Below are positions 1 to 7,398 of a stretch of 64,000 bases of DNA, in pieces; the first letter of the stretch is position 1; every line of letters starts with the position of its first letter. The position numbers and the translations under genes are program-made. Below the pieces are notes generated by a model, which saw only the letters and a program-made list of their open reading frames with translations, was not told the origin of the DNA and did not search any database. Source of the DNA: Alteriqipengyuania bathyomarina_B (lineage in GTDB: Bacteria > Pseudomonadota > Alphaproteobacteria > Sphingomonadales > Sphingomonadaceae); contig NZ_JBCFZM010000001.1 in the NCBI RefSeq assembly GCF_038594605.1, positions 434,001 through 498,000 of the forward strand. The letters run 5' to 3'.

Positions 1-572
1 CGTAGCGATTCGATGGAATATTCGTCCATTTCCTCGCGGGTCAGCTGGTACTCGTTGGCGGTTTCCTGCGCGAAGGTGCCCATCGCCCGGCCTTCCTCAT
101 AGGCGTCTTCGAGCCCGTCGAGAAACATGTGGTCGTAGGCGGTGTCGTGGCCCAGCCGCGCGCCAGAGCGGTGTTTCTTGAGCAGGTAGGGCGCGTTGGT
201 CATGCTCTCCATGCCGCCTGCGACCACGTAGTTCACGGTGCCGCTGGCGAGCGCTTCGGAGCCCATGATGACGGTCTGCATGCCCGAGCCGCAGACCTTG
301 TTGACCGTGGTCGCCTGCACCGATTTGGGCAGGCCTGCCTTGATCGACGCCTGGCGCGCAGGTGCCTGGCCGAGCCCGGCGGGAAGCACACAGCCCATGT
401 AGGTCCGGTCGAACTTCTCCACCGGCACGCCCGAGCGGTCGACCGCCGCCTTCACCGCCGTCGCGCCGAGATCGGTCGCGGTGGCGTCGGCCAGTGCGCC
501 CTGCATGCTGCCCATCGGGGTGCGCGCGTAGGAGAGGATGACGATCGGATCTGCTTCGGAAAACTGGGGCAT
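1..572 (-). CDS. Acetyl-CoA C-acyltransferase (thiolase), N-terminal part
   Basis: The gene runs off the left edge, so only about 190 N-terminal residues are present. Translation from the ATG at 572 gives the thiolase N-terminal fold, with the active-site motif VNKVCGSGM placing the acyl-accepting cysteine at about residue 94, followed by AGGMESMTNAPY. Thiolases condense two acetyl-CoA to acetoacetyl-CoA or run the reverse thiolytic step, in PHB synthesis or beta-oxidation. The acetyl-CoA acetyltransferase subgroup is favoured by the N-terminal sequence, but the C-terminal His and Cys residues lie outside the window. It is divergent from the aldehyde dehydrogenase gene, with 95 bases between them. 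Confidence 0.93.
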   Translation of the reverse strand, partial: MPQFSEADPIVILSYARTPMGSMQGALADATATDLGATAVKAAVDRSGVPVEKFDRTYMGCVLPAGLGQAPARQASIKAGLPKSVQATTVNKVCGSGMQTVIMGSEALASGTVNYVVAGGMESMTNAPYLLKKHRSGARLGHDTAYDHMFLDGLEDAYEEGRAMGTFAQETANEYQLTREEMDEYSIESL

Positions 573-667
573 TGGTAAGTTGTGCCTTTTCTGTTGTCGC
601 AACGCTTTGGCGGTTTTCGCGTTCGATGTAATAGCACGGGCAAGAAACACAATCGGAGAGCCGAGAC

Positions 668-2098
668 ATGAGCGACACCGCACCCCAGACCCTCGATCGC
701 ATTCTGGAAACGCAGCGCAGCGCGTTCACCGCCGCGCGCCCTGAGGCGCTGTCGGTCCGGCGCGACCGGATCAAGCGGGCGATGTCGATCCTGTCCGATC
801 ACGGCAAATCGCTGGCCGAGGCGATGAACAGCGATTTCGGGAGCCGCAGCTACGAGGGTTCGATGATGACGGACATCGTCAGCACCATCGGCTTCGGTAA
901 ATACTGCCTCAAGAACATGGACCACTGGGCCGCGCCCGACAAACGCTCGGTCCGCTTCCCGCTCGGCCTGATGGGCGCGAAGGCCGAGGTCCGCTACGAA
1001 CCCAAGGGTGTGGTGGGGATCATGAGCCCGTGGAATTTCCCGGTAAACCTGAGCTTCGGCCCGCTGATGCAGGTGCTCGCCGCGGGCAACCGCGCGATGA
1101 TCAAGCCGAGCGAGTTCACGCCCGCCACAAGCGAGCGGATGCGCGAACTGGTTGCCGATGCGTTCGGTGAGGATGAAGTGGCGGTAGTGACCGGCGGCCC
1201 CGATGTGGCGCAGGCATTCTCCTCGCTGCCCTTCGACCACCTCGTCTTTACCGGGTCGACCGAAACCGGGCGCAAGGTGATGGAGGCCGCGGCCAAGAAC
1301 CTCGTCCCCGTCACGCTGGAACTGGGGGGCAAGAGCCCGACGATCATCGGCAAGGGTGCCGATCTGAAGCGCGCAGGAGAGCGCATCGCGCTCGGCAAGA
1401 TGCTGAACGCGGGGCAGATCTGCCTCGCGCCGGATTACCTGCTTGTGCCCGAGGATCAGGAAGAAGGCGTCGTAGCCGCCGTGCAGCTCGGCGTGCACGA
1501 AATGTACCCCACGCTGCTCGATAACGAGGACTATACCGCAATCATCTCCGACAAGCACTTCGAGCGCCTGAAGGGCCTGGTCGATGATGCAAAGGCCAAG
1601 GGGGCCGAAGTGATCGAGGTGAACCCCGCGGGCGAGAAGTTCTCCAGCGCCAACACCCGCAAGATGCCGCTGACGATCCTGCGCGGCGTCACCGACGACA
1701 TGAAGGCGATGCAGGAGGAAATCTTCGGCCCTGTCCTGCCGGTGAAAACCTATAAGGCGGTCGATCAGGCGATCGATTACATCAACGACCACGATCGCCC
1801 GCTGGGGCTCTACTATTTCGGGTCTGACTCGAACGAGCGCGAGCAGGTGCTGGACCGCACGATTTCCGGCGGGGTGACCATTAACGACGTAATCTTCCAC
1901 ATTTCGGTGGACGACATGCCGTTCGGCGGGGTCGGCCCGTCGGGCATCGGCAGCTATCACGGGCCCGAGGGTTTCCGGGAATTCAGCCACGCGCGCAGTA
2001 CCTATCAGCAGCCCAAGATCGACATTGCCAAGCTCGCAGGGCTCAAGCCGCCGTATGGCGATGCGGCGAAAAAGGCGATCGCCCGCGAAATGAAGTAG
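668..2098 (+). CDS. NAD(P)-dependent aldehyde dehydrogenase, coniferyl aldehyde dehydrogenase type
   Basis: A 476-residue class 3-like aldehyde dehydrogenase that oxidises an aldehyde to the acid. Visible motifs are PWNFP near residue 121, FTGST near 194 (cofactor binding), ELGGKSP with general-base Glu218, and NAGQICLAPDY with catalytic Cys252. The compact N-terminus and the C-terminal FSHARSTYQQP segment match the coniferyl aldehyde dehydrogenase subgroup, but the natural substrate cannot be read from sequence. A GGAGAG ribosome site precedes the ATG. It stands alone, divergent from the thiolase and about 125 bases upstream of nuoA. Confidence 0.92.
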   Translation: MSDTAPQTLDRILETQRSAFTAARPEALSVRRDRIKRAMSILSDHGKSLAEAMNSDFGSRSYEGSMMTDIVSTIGFGKYCLKNMDHWAAPDKRSVRFPLGLMGAKAEVRYEPKGVVGIMSPWNFPVNLSFGPLMQVLAAGNRAMIKPSEFTPATSERMRELVADAFGEDEVAVVTGGPDVAQAFSSLPFDHLVFTGSTETGRKVMEAAAKNLVPVTLELGGKSPTIIGKGADLKRAGERIALGKMLNAGQICLAPDYLLVPEDQEEGVVAAVQLGVHEMYPTLLDNEDYTAIISDKHFERLKGLVDDAKAKGAEVIEVNPAGEKFSSANTRKMPLTILRGVTDDMKAMQEEIFGPVLPVKTYKAVDQAIDYINDHDRPLGLYYFGSDSNEREQVLDRTISGGVTINDVIFHISVDDMPFGGVGPSGIGSYHGPEGFREFSHARSTYQQPKIDIAKLAGLKPPYGDAAKKAIAREMK

Positions 2099-2162
2099 CG
2101 GGGGCGGGGCGTGCTCGCCCTATGTTGCGCAAAAGGATACAGGACTTGCGTCGCAGGCTCCC

Positions 2163-2191
2163 TTGCGCCGTGGCGGTGCCCGTCCTAGAGG
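2163..2191 (+). promoter_or_regulatory. Candidate promoter for the nuo operon
   Basis: TTGCGC and TAGAGG are separated by exactly 17 bases in the gap before nuoA, a loose alphaproteobacterial sigma-70 arrangement. The -10 is poor, so this is only a candidate. It would leave a leader of roughly 25-30 bases before the nuoA start. Confidence 0.25.
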
Positions 2192-2224
2192 CGGGGCCCG
2201 AAAGCCGGACTCTGGGAATCACAC

Positions 2225-2599
2225 GTGATCGATCTCGAACAATACCTGCCCATCCTGCTGTTTCTCGGCGTCGCGCTGGCGATTTCGTGCGTCTTCGTGT
2301 TCCTGCCCATGGGCGTGTCGCGACTGACGGGCACGCATAATCCCACGGCCGAGAAAATCAGCGAGTACGAGTGCGGGTTTCCCGCCTTCGAAGAGCCGCG
2401 CAGCCAGTTCGATGTGCGCTTCTACCTCGTTGCGATCCTGTTCATCATCTTCGATCTCGAAGCGGCCTTCCTGTTCCCGTGGGCGGTCAGTCTCGATTTC
2501 ACCGGCTGGTCGGGCTGGGCGACTATGATGGTCTTTATCGGCGAACTGGCCATCGGACTGGCCTATGCTTGGAAAGTGGGCGCGCTCGAGTGGGAGTAA
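2225..2599 (+). CDS. nuoA: NADH-quinone oxidoreductase subunit A
   Basis: A 124-residue membrane subunit of complex I with three hydrophobic helices. It carries the conserved loop EYECGFPAFEEPRSQFDVRF and the acidic FDLEAAFLFPW segment near residue 80 that contributes to the quinone-site/E-channel region. Translation starts at a GTG. First gene of the nuo operon, 33 bases before nuoB. Confidence 0.96.
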   Translation: MIDLEQYLPILLFLGVALAISCVFVFLPMGVSRLTGTHNPTAEKISEYECGFPAFEEPRSQFDVRFYLVAILFIIFDLEAAFLFPWAVSLDFTGWSGWATMMVFIGELAIGLAYAWKVGALEWE

Positions 2600-2632
2600 T
2601 CCCGCAAGGCGTACGGCTCGAATGGAATTGAC

Positions 2633-3211
2633 ATGAGCGAGAACCAGACGATCACCCCTGCGGGCCGCGACCCGCACCTGCAGCCCACGGCGCAGCCGGG
2701 CGAGGTGCGCGCACCCGACGCGGAATATTTCAACGCGCTGCAGACCGAAGTGAACGACAAAGGCTTCCTGCTGACCAGCACGGAAGACCTGTTCCAGTGG
2801 GCCCGCACCGGCTCGCTGTGGTGGATGACCTTCGGTCTTGCGTGCTGCGCGGTGGAGATGATTCACGTCAACATGCCGCGTTACGACATGGAGCGTTTCG
2901 GCGTCGCCCCGCGCGCTAGCCCACGCCAGAGCGACGTGATGATCGTCGCCGGTACGCTGTGCAACAAGATGGCGCCTGCGCTGCGCAAGGTCTACGATCA
3001 GATGTCCAACCCGAAATATGTCATTTCGATGGGCAGCTGCGCCAATGGCGGTGGCTATTACCACTACAGCTATTCCGTGGTGCGCGGATGCGACCGGATC
3101 GTGCCTGTCGACATCTATGTGCCCGGCTGCCCGCCGACCGCCGAAGCCCTGCTGTACGGCGTAATGCAGCTGCAGCGTAAGATACGCCGCAGCGGTACGG
3201 TGGAGCGCTAA
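2633..3211 (+). CDS. nuoB: NADH-quinone oxidoreductase subunit B
   Basis: A 192-residue peripheral-arm subunit that binds cluster N2, the last iron-sulfur centre before quinone. The ligands are visible: the tandem Cys71-Cys72 in GLACCAVEM, Cys136 in GSCANGGG and Cys166 in PGCPPTAE. The about 30-residue N-terminal extension is typical of alphaproteobacterial and mitochondrial homologues. nuoC follows after three bases. Confidence 0.97.
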   Translation: MSENQTITPAGRDPHLQPTAQPGEVRAPDAEYFNALQTEVNDKGFLLTSTEDLFQWARTGSLWWMTFGLACCAVEMIHVNMPRYDMERFGVAPRASPRQSDVMIVAGTLCNKMAPALRKVYDQMSNPKYVISMGSCANGGGYYHYSYSVVRGCDRIVPVDIYVPGCPPTAEALLYGVMQLQRKIRRSGTVER

Positions 3212-3214
3212 GCT

Positions 3215-4063
3215 ATGGCCGTTCTTCACTCTGCCCCCAAGTTCACCTTGATCGGTGGGCTCAAAGACAAGCTCTCCGGCGCGCTGGGGGATATTCTCCT
3301 CGAAGCGCGCGAAGAGCATGGCGAGTTGCTGCTGACCGTGCAGCGCGACCGGATCGAAGATGCCCTGCGCCTGCTGCGTGACGATCATGGCTATCAGCAG
3401 CTGATGGAGATTGCCGGCGCCGACTACCCCAGCCGCGCGGAGCGGTTCGAGGTGGTCTACATGCTGCTTTCGCTGACCGAGAACAGCCGGATCATGGTCA
3501 AGCTTACCGCCAGCGAGACGACAACCGTGCCGACGGTCACCACGCTGTGGCCTAACGCTGGATGGCTCGAGCGCGAAGTGTTCGACATGTTCGGCGTGGT
3601 CTTCGCGGGGAATGCGGACCTGCGGCGTATCCTGACCGATTACGGCTTCGAAGGGCATCCTTTCCGGAAGGATTTCCCGCTCACCGGCTATGTCGAATTG
3701 CGCTATTCGGAAGAAGAGCAGCGGGTCGTATACGAGCCGGTGGAACTGGCGCAGGATTTGCGCAGCTTCGATTTCATGAGCCCTTGGGAAGGTGCGGACT
3801 ACGTTCTGCCTGGCGACGAAAAGGCAGACGTTCCGCCTGTCGACGAAGCCAAGACCACCGACAGCCCGAAGGAAACCGGGGCCGGACCCAAAGCGGACGA
3901 AAAAGCCGACGAGAAGGTCAGCGCCGGTGCTCCGGCCGAAGAGAACAGCGGCAAGGACCGCACGCCTGCGCCCGAGCCGACCGAAGATCGCGCCGAACGG
4001 CCCGAGCGCAAAGGCGACACCAAAGACACGGCTTCGGCCACACAGCCCAAGAAGAAGGATTGA
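3215..4063 (+). CDS. nuoC: NADH-quinone oxidoreductase subunit C with a long charged tail
   Basis: The first 200 residues are a standard 30-kDa complex I subunit, with the signature REVFDMFGVVFAGN and the HPFRKDFPLTGYVE segment near residues 120-160. Residues 201-282 are an extra low-complexity tail rich in Glu, Asp, Lys, Ala and Pro, predicted to be disordered, which most NuoC proteins lack. The protein helps dock NuoB and NuoD in the quinone module. The stop is followed by a 61-base gap and then a lipoprotein gene rather than nuoD. Confidence 0.95.
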   Translation: MAVLHSAPKFTLIGGLKDKLSGALGDILLEAREEHGELLLTVQRDRIEDALRLLRDDHGYQQLMEIAGADYPSRAERFEVVYMLLSLTENSRIMVKLTASETTTVPTVTTLWPNAGWLEREVFDMFGVVFAGNADLRRILTDYGFEGHPFRKDFPLTGYVELRYSEEEQRVVYEPVELAQDLRSFDFMSPWEGADYVLPGDEKADVPPVDEAKTTDSPKETGAGPKADEKADEKVSAGAPAEENSGKDRTPAPEPTEDRAERPERKGDTKDTASATQPKKKD

Positions 4064-4124
4064 TCCGCAGCGGCGGGCGCTCGCGCCCTGCCTTTGAGGT
4101 TACGCGACGATGGAGTTGGTTTCG

Positions 4125-4670
4125 ATGAAAACACTGCTGACGATGTCCGCCGCGATCTTTCTTGCGGCATGCTCGCAGGGCGAAGACACTGGCGAGAGCG
4201 GCGACGATTTCGCCGCGCGCGTCGGTGCGGGGCAGGGCGATGGCTCACCGGTCGTTGAAGGAACCAACGCGCCGGTCGAAAGCACCGAGGCACGCACTTC
4301 TGCGGTTCCGGCGGGTGCCGATCCCTTGGCGCTCGAAAAGCTGGGCAATATTGGCCGGGTCGACCTGGGTCCGCGCGATGGTGGATGCACCTATAGCCAG
4401 CAGGCCACCGAAGTCTTGCTGGTCGGCGCGCCCGACGATGGCGCTGTGAAAGGCAAGGGCGTCGTCCGCATTGGTGGCGAGCTGGTCAATCTGACTGCCG
4501 AGGAAGGCGGTCTGGACACGATTTATGCCGGGCCCACACTGAGCGCGGAAGGCGTGACCGTGAGGGTCGTGCCGGCTGCCGGCAATGATATGGTGCGGAC
4601 CGCCGATCTGTACGTCGCGGCAAACGGCAAACAGCGCAAGTTCGCCGGCGGGCAATGGGCCTGCGGATAG
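4125..4670 (+). CDS. Putative lipoprotein of unknown function inserted between nuoC and nuoD
   Basis: A protein of 181 residues. From the ATG at 4125 it has a clean lipoprotein signal, MKTLLTMSAAIFLAAC, with the lipidated cysteine at position 16. A GGAG lies nine bases upstream of that ATG, so it is preferred over the in-frame ATG at 4110. After the signal comes a Gly/Glu/Asp-rich linker and a small domain of about 110 residues with two cysteines, one in DGGCTYSQQ and one at the C-terminal end. I do not recognise the family. The stop codon is eight bases before nuoD, so it is translated from the nuo mRNA. Confidence 0.8.
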   Translation: MKTLLTMSAAIFLAACSQGEDTGESGDDFAARVGAGQGDGSPVVEGTNAPVESTEARTSAVPAGADPLALEKLGNIGRVDLGPRDGGCTYSQQATEVLLVGAPDDGAVKGKGVVRIGGELVNLTAEEGGLDTIYAGPTLSAEGVTVRVVPAAGNDMVRTADLYVAANGKQRKFAGGQWACG

Positions 4671-4678
4671 GAAACGAG

Positions 4679-5896
4679 ATGGCACACGGACTGACGATCG
4701 AAGAATCGCCGACCACCGGCGACGACGAGATCACGAACTACACGATCAATTTCGGCCCGCAGCACCCGGCGGCCCATGGCGTGCTGCGCATGGTGTTGGA
4801 GCTCGACGGCGAAATCGTGGAGCGAGTCGATCCGCATGTCGGCCTGCTGCATCGCGGCACCGAGAAGCTGATCGAGCACAAGACCTACCTTCAGGCGCTC
4901 CCCTATTTCGACCGCCTCGATTACTGCTCGCCGCTGTGTCAGGAACACTCCTACGTGCTCGCGATCGAGAAGCTGCTCAATCTCGAAGTGCCGATCCGCG
5001 CGCAGTACCTGCGGGTGCTGTTCGCCGAGCTGACGCGCATGTCGAACCACTTCCTCAATATCGGCGCGCACGTGATGGACGTCGGCGCGATGACACCGAA
5101 CCTGTGGATTTTCGAGCTGCGCGAAGATTGCATGAATTTCTTCGAGCGGGCGTCTGGCGCGCGCATGCACTCCGCCTGGTTCCGCCCCGGCGGGGTCCAT
5201 CAGGACGTGCCCGAGAAGCTGCTGGTCGATATTGGCGAATGGCTCGACAATCGTGTGCCGGAATTGTTCGGCGACGCGATGAGCCTCGTGATGGACAACC
5301 GCATCTTCAAGCAGCGTAACGTCGATATCGCGGTCGTCAGCCGCGAAGACGCGATTGCCTGGGGCTTTTCCGGCCCGATGCTGCGCGCGGCGGGCGTGCC
5401 GTGGGATCTGCGCAAGTCGCAGCCTTACGATGTCTATGACCGCATGGAATTCGACGTCCCTGTCGGCACCAATTCCGATTGCTACGACCGCTTCATGGTC
5501 CGCGTGCAGGAAGTCTACCAGAGCGCGCGCATCATCAAGCAGTGTCTCGCCGAAATGCCATCGGGCCCTGTCGCCAGCGACGACCGCAAGGTGGTGCCGC
5601 CCAAGCGGGGCGAGATGAAGCAGTCGATGGAAGCGCTGATCCACCACTTCAAGCTCTACACCGAAGGCTTCCACGTGCCCGCAGGCGAAGTCTACGTCGC
5701 GACCGAGAGCCCCAAGGGCGAGTTCGGCGTGTACCTGGTCAGCGACGGGTCGAACAAACCCTACCGCTGCAAGATCCGCCCGACCGCGTTTAGCCACCTG
5801 CAGGCGATGGACATGATGACCAAGGGCCACATGCTGCCCGACGCAACCGCCATCCTCGGCGCGATCGACGTCGTGTTCGGGGAGTGCGACCGGTAA
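4679..5896 (+). CDS. nuoD: NADH-quinone oxidoreductase subunit D
   Basis: A 405-residue 49-kDa subunit forming the quinone pocket with NuoB. Conserved features include FGPQHPAAHGVLR near residue 24, the HVGLLHRGTEKL segment, and the C-terminal DVVFGECDR end that places it in the complex I branch of the NiFe-hydrogenase-like family. The ATG at 4679 is preferred because AGGA lies just upstream; an upstream in-frame ATG overlaps the lipoprotein gene. The stop TAA overlaps the next start by one base. Confidence 0.97.
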   Translation: MAHGLTIEESPTTGDDEITNYTINFGPQHPAAHGVLRMVLELDGEIVERVDPHVGLLHRGTEKLIEHKTYLQALPYFDRLDYCSPLCQEHSYVLAIEKLLNLEVPIRAQYLRVLFAELTRMSNHFLNIGAHVMDVGAMTPNLWIFELREDCMNFFERASGARMHSAWFRPGGVHQDVPEKLLVDIGEWLDNRVPELFGDAMSLVMDNRIFKQRNVDIAVVSREDAIAWGFSGPMLRAAGVPWDLRKSQPYDVYDRMEFDVPVGTNSDCYDRFMVRVQEVYQSARIIKQCLAEMPSGPVASDDRKVVPPKRGEMKQSMEALIHHFKLYTEGFHVPAGEVYVATESPKGEFGVYLVSDGSNKPYRCKIRPTAFSHLQAMDMMTKGHMLPDATAILGAIDVVFGECDR

Positions 5897-6072
5897 TGGA
5901 CAGGCTGACGATCAATACGATCGGCGTTGCGGTCCTTGGGATTGTGCTCGTCCTCCACGTGTCCGGCGCGATCGACATCGGCGCCGGGGTCTGGGTGGTA
6001 GCGGTAGTTTCGATCTTCGCGGCCTTCAATGTGATCAGCAGGCGGCGCGAACAGGAAGAGTCCAATGGCTGA
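5896..6072 (+). CDS. Micro membrane protein between nuoD and nuoE
   Basis: A 58-residue protein with two hydrophobic segments (about residues 8-24 and 30-47) and a basic/acidic C-terminal end, RRREQEESNG. Its start shares one base with the nuoD stop (TAATG) and its end overlaps nuoE by eight bases, so translation is coupled to both. I do not recognise the family. Confidence 0.75.
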   Translation: MDRLTINTIGVAVLGIVLVLHVSGAIDIGAGVWVVAVVSIFAAFNVISRRREQEESNG

Positions 6073-6733
6073 CAGACACACCGCACCCGACACCCCCGAA
6101 CTGCGCGAGCGGTGGGGCAATTTCGCGTTTTCCTCCGAGTACGAAGCGAAGGCAAAGAAGGCCATTGCGCGCTATCCCGAAGGTCGCAGCAAGTCGGCGG
6201 TGATGCCGCTGCTCGACCTTGCCCAGCGGCAGGTGGGCGAGGAAACCGATACGCAGGGCTGGCTGCCGCTGCCGGTGATCGAGTATGTCGCGAACTATCT
6301 CGATATGCCGGTGATCCGCGTGCTCGAAGTCGCGACCTTCTACTTCATGTACAACCTCGTGCCCGTGGGTAAGTACCACGTGCAGGTGTGCGGCACGACG
6401 CCGTGCATGCTGCGCGGCTCGGACGACATAATCGCCGCGTGCAAGAAGCGCGGGATGAAGAAGGGCCACGTTTCGGACGACGGGTTGTGGACGCTCACCG
6501 AAGTCGAATGCATGGGCAATTGCGCGACCGCGCCGATGGTCCAGATCAACGACGACAATTACGAGGATCTGACGGTCGAGCGGCTCGACGCGGTGCTCGA
6601 CGCGCTGGCCAAGGGCGAGCAGCCAAAGACCGGCACGCAGGAGCCGGGTCGCCACACGAGCGAGCCCAGCGGCGGTCCGACTACGCTCAAGGAAATGGTC
6701 ACCGATAACCACGATTACCGGGGTGAATGGTGA
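6065..6733 (+). CDS. nuoE: NADH-quinone oxidoreductase subunit E
   Basis: A 222-residue 24-kDa subunit carrying the [2Fe-2S] cluster N1a. The thioredoxin-like ligands are Cys109 and Cys114 in VCGTTPCMLRG, and Cys149 and Cys153 in VECMGNCATAPM. It forms the NADH-oxidising module with NuoF and NuoG. The C-terminal 40 residues are a flexible Thr/Gly/Pro-rich tail. Its stop overlaps the following micro-gene start by one base (TGATG). Confidence 0.97.
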   Translation: MADRHTAPDTPELRERWGNFAFSSEYEAKAKKAIARYPEGRSKSAVMPLLDLAQRQVGEETDTQGWLPLPVIEYVANYLDMPVIRVLEVATFYFMYNLVPVGKYHVQVCGTTPCMLRGSDDIIAACKKRGMKKGHVSDDGLWTLTEVECMGNCATAPMVQINDDNYEDLTVERLDAVLDALAKGEQPKTGTQEPGRHTSEPSGGPTTLKEMVTDNHDYRGEW

Positions 6734-6903
6734 TGGGCGATACCGCCAGGAAAGGCCTGCCGATCGTCGGGATCATGTTCCTGATCCTGGCTGTCGTGAA
6801 TTTCCTGCAGGGTGACAACTGGGTCGTCTGGGCGATTCTCGGCTTCCTGTTCGGCGGCTTCGGCATTTTCGGTGCGCGGCGCGCCGAAGGTGGTGAGCAA
6901 TGA
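6733..6903 (+). CDS. Micro membrane protein 1 of the nuoE-nuoF gap
   Basis: A 56-residue protein starting MGDTARKGLPIVG, with two hydrophobic helices (about residues 9-24 and 30-46) and a short charged end, RRAEGGEQ. The start overlaps the nuoE stop by one base, and its own stop overlaps the next start as ATGA. The tight coupling and good hydrophobic pattern make it a real gene despite its size. Function unknown. Confidence 0.7.
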   Translation: MGDTARKGLPIVGIMFLILAVVNFLQGDNWVVWAILGFLFGGFGIFGARRAEGGEQ

Positions 6904-7088
6904 GTGCCAAGCAGACCGACAATCAGGCGCTTGGCATCGCTTACCTGATGATGGGCGTCGGTCTCACCATTTCGCTGGGCCTGACGCTCGATCCGGCCTT
7001 CCTTGGCACCGGGCTGCCGTTTATCGTGCTTGGCATCGTTTTTCTCTCCAAGAGCAAGGCGGACGCGGCGGAAGAAGGAGACAAGTGA
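6900..7088 (+). CDS. Micro membrane protein 2 of the nuoE-nuoF gap
   Basis: A 62-residue protein with two predicted helices (about residues 10-28 and 34-50) and a charged C-terminus KSKADAAEEGDK. It overlaps its upstream neighbour by four bases (ATGA) and its downstream neighbour by one base. The family is unknown; the layout resembles small two-helix stability or assembly proteins. Confidence 0.72.
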   Translation: MSAKQTDNQALGIAYLMMGVGLTISLGLTLDPAFLGTGLPFIVLGIVFLSKSKADAAEEGDK

Positions 7089-7231
7089 TGGAAATCAACA
7101 TCGTCACCATCATCGTCGCGCTGATCGCCATCGCGATCGCATGGAAAGTGCTGAGCGGCCTGTTCAAGACGCTCGCGCTGCTTGCGATCCTCGCTGTCGC
7201 GGCCTTCGTCGTCTTCGGGGTCATGGCATGA
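7088..7231 (+). CDS. Micro membrane protein 3 of the nuoE-nuoF gap
   Basis: A 47-residue, almost wholly hydrophobic protein that begins MEINIVTIIVALIAIAIAW and forms a probable helical hairpin with the turn at SGLFKT. It is coupled to both neighbours, by a one-base overlap upstream and an ATGA overlap downstream. Function unknown. Confidence 0.65.
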   Translation: MEINIVTIIVALIAIAIAWKVLSGLFKTLALLAILAVAAFVVFGVMA

Positions 7232-7398
7232 GCCACAAAATCGACAGCAAGGACTGGACGGGTGACTATTCCACCGCAGGCCATTATCCGCTCGCCACGG
7301 ACCAAGAGCGCCGCGTGCAGAGGCGCGTTATGAAATACTCACTGGCTTTCGTCGTCGTTCTGATCGGCGGGCTTTCAATCTGGCAGGTGTTCGCATGA
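7228..7398 (+). CDS. Micro membrane protein 4 of the nuoE-nuoF gap
   Basis: A 56-residue protein with a hydrophilic N-terminal half of about 35 residues (charged, with Trp, Tyr and His) and one C-terminal transmembrane helix from about residue 37. This single-pass N-in layout differs from the three preceding two-helix or hairpin proteins. It overlaps nuoF by four bases (ATGA). Function unknown. Confidence 0.68.
   Translation: MSHKIDSKDWTGDYSTAGHYPLATDQERRVQRRVMKYSLAFVVVLIGGLSIWQVFA

Noticed and set aside
452..1990. A 512-codon minus-strand frame across the aldehyde dehydrogenase
   Set aside because: Shadow ORF. The dehydrogenase motifs and the real thiolase frame explain both strands.
2099..2120. 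Terminator after the aldehyde dehydrogenase
   Set aside because: GGGCG/CGCCC can pair but the stem is short and has no T-run.
4523..5830. A 435-codon minus-strand frame across nuoD
   Set aside because: Shadow of nuoD with no motif and no ribosome site.
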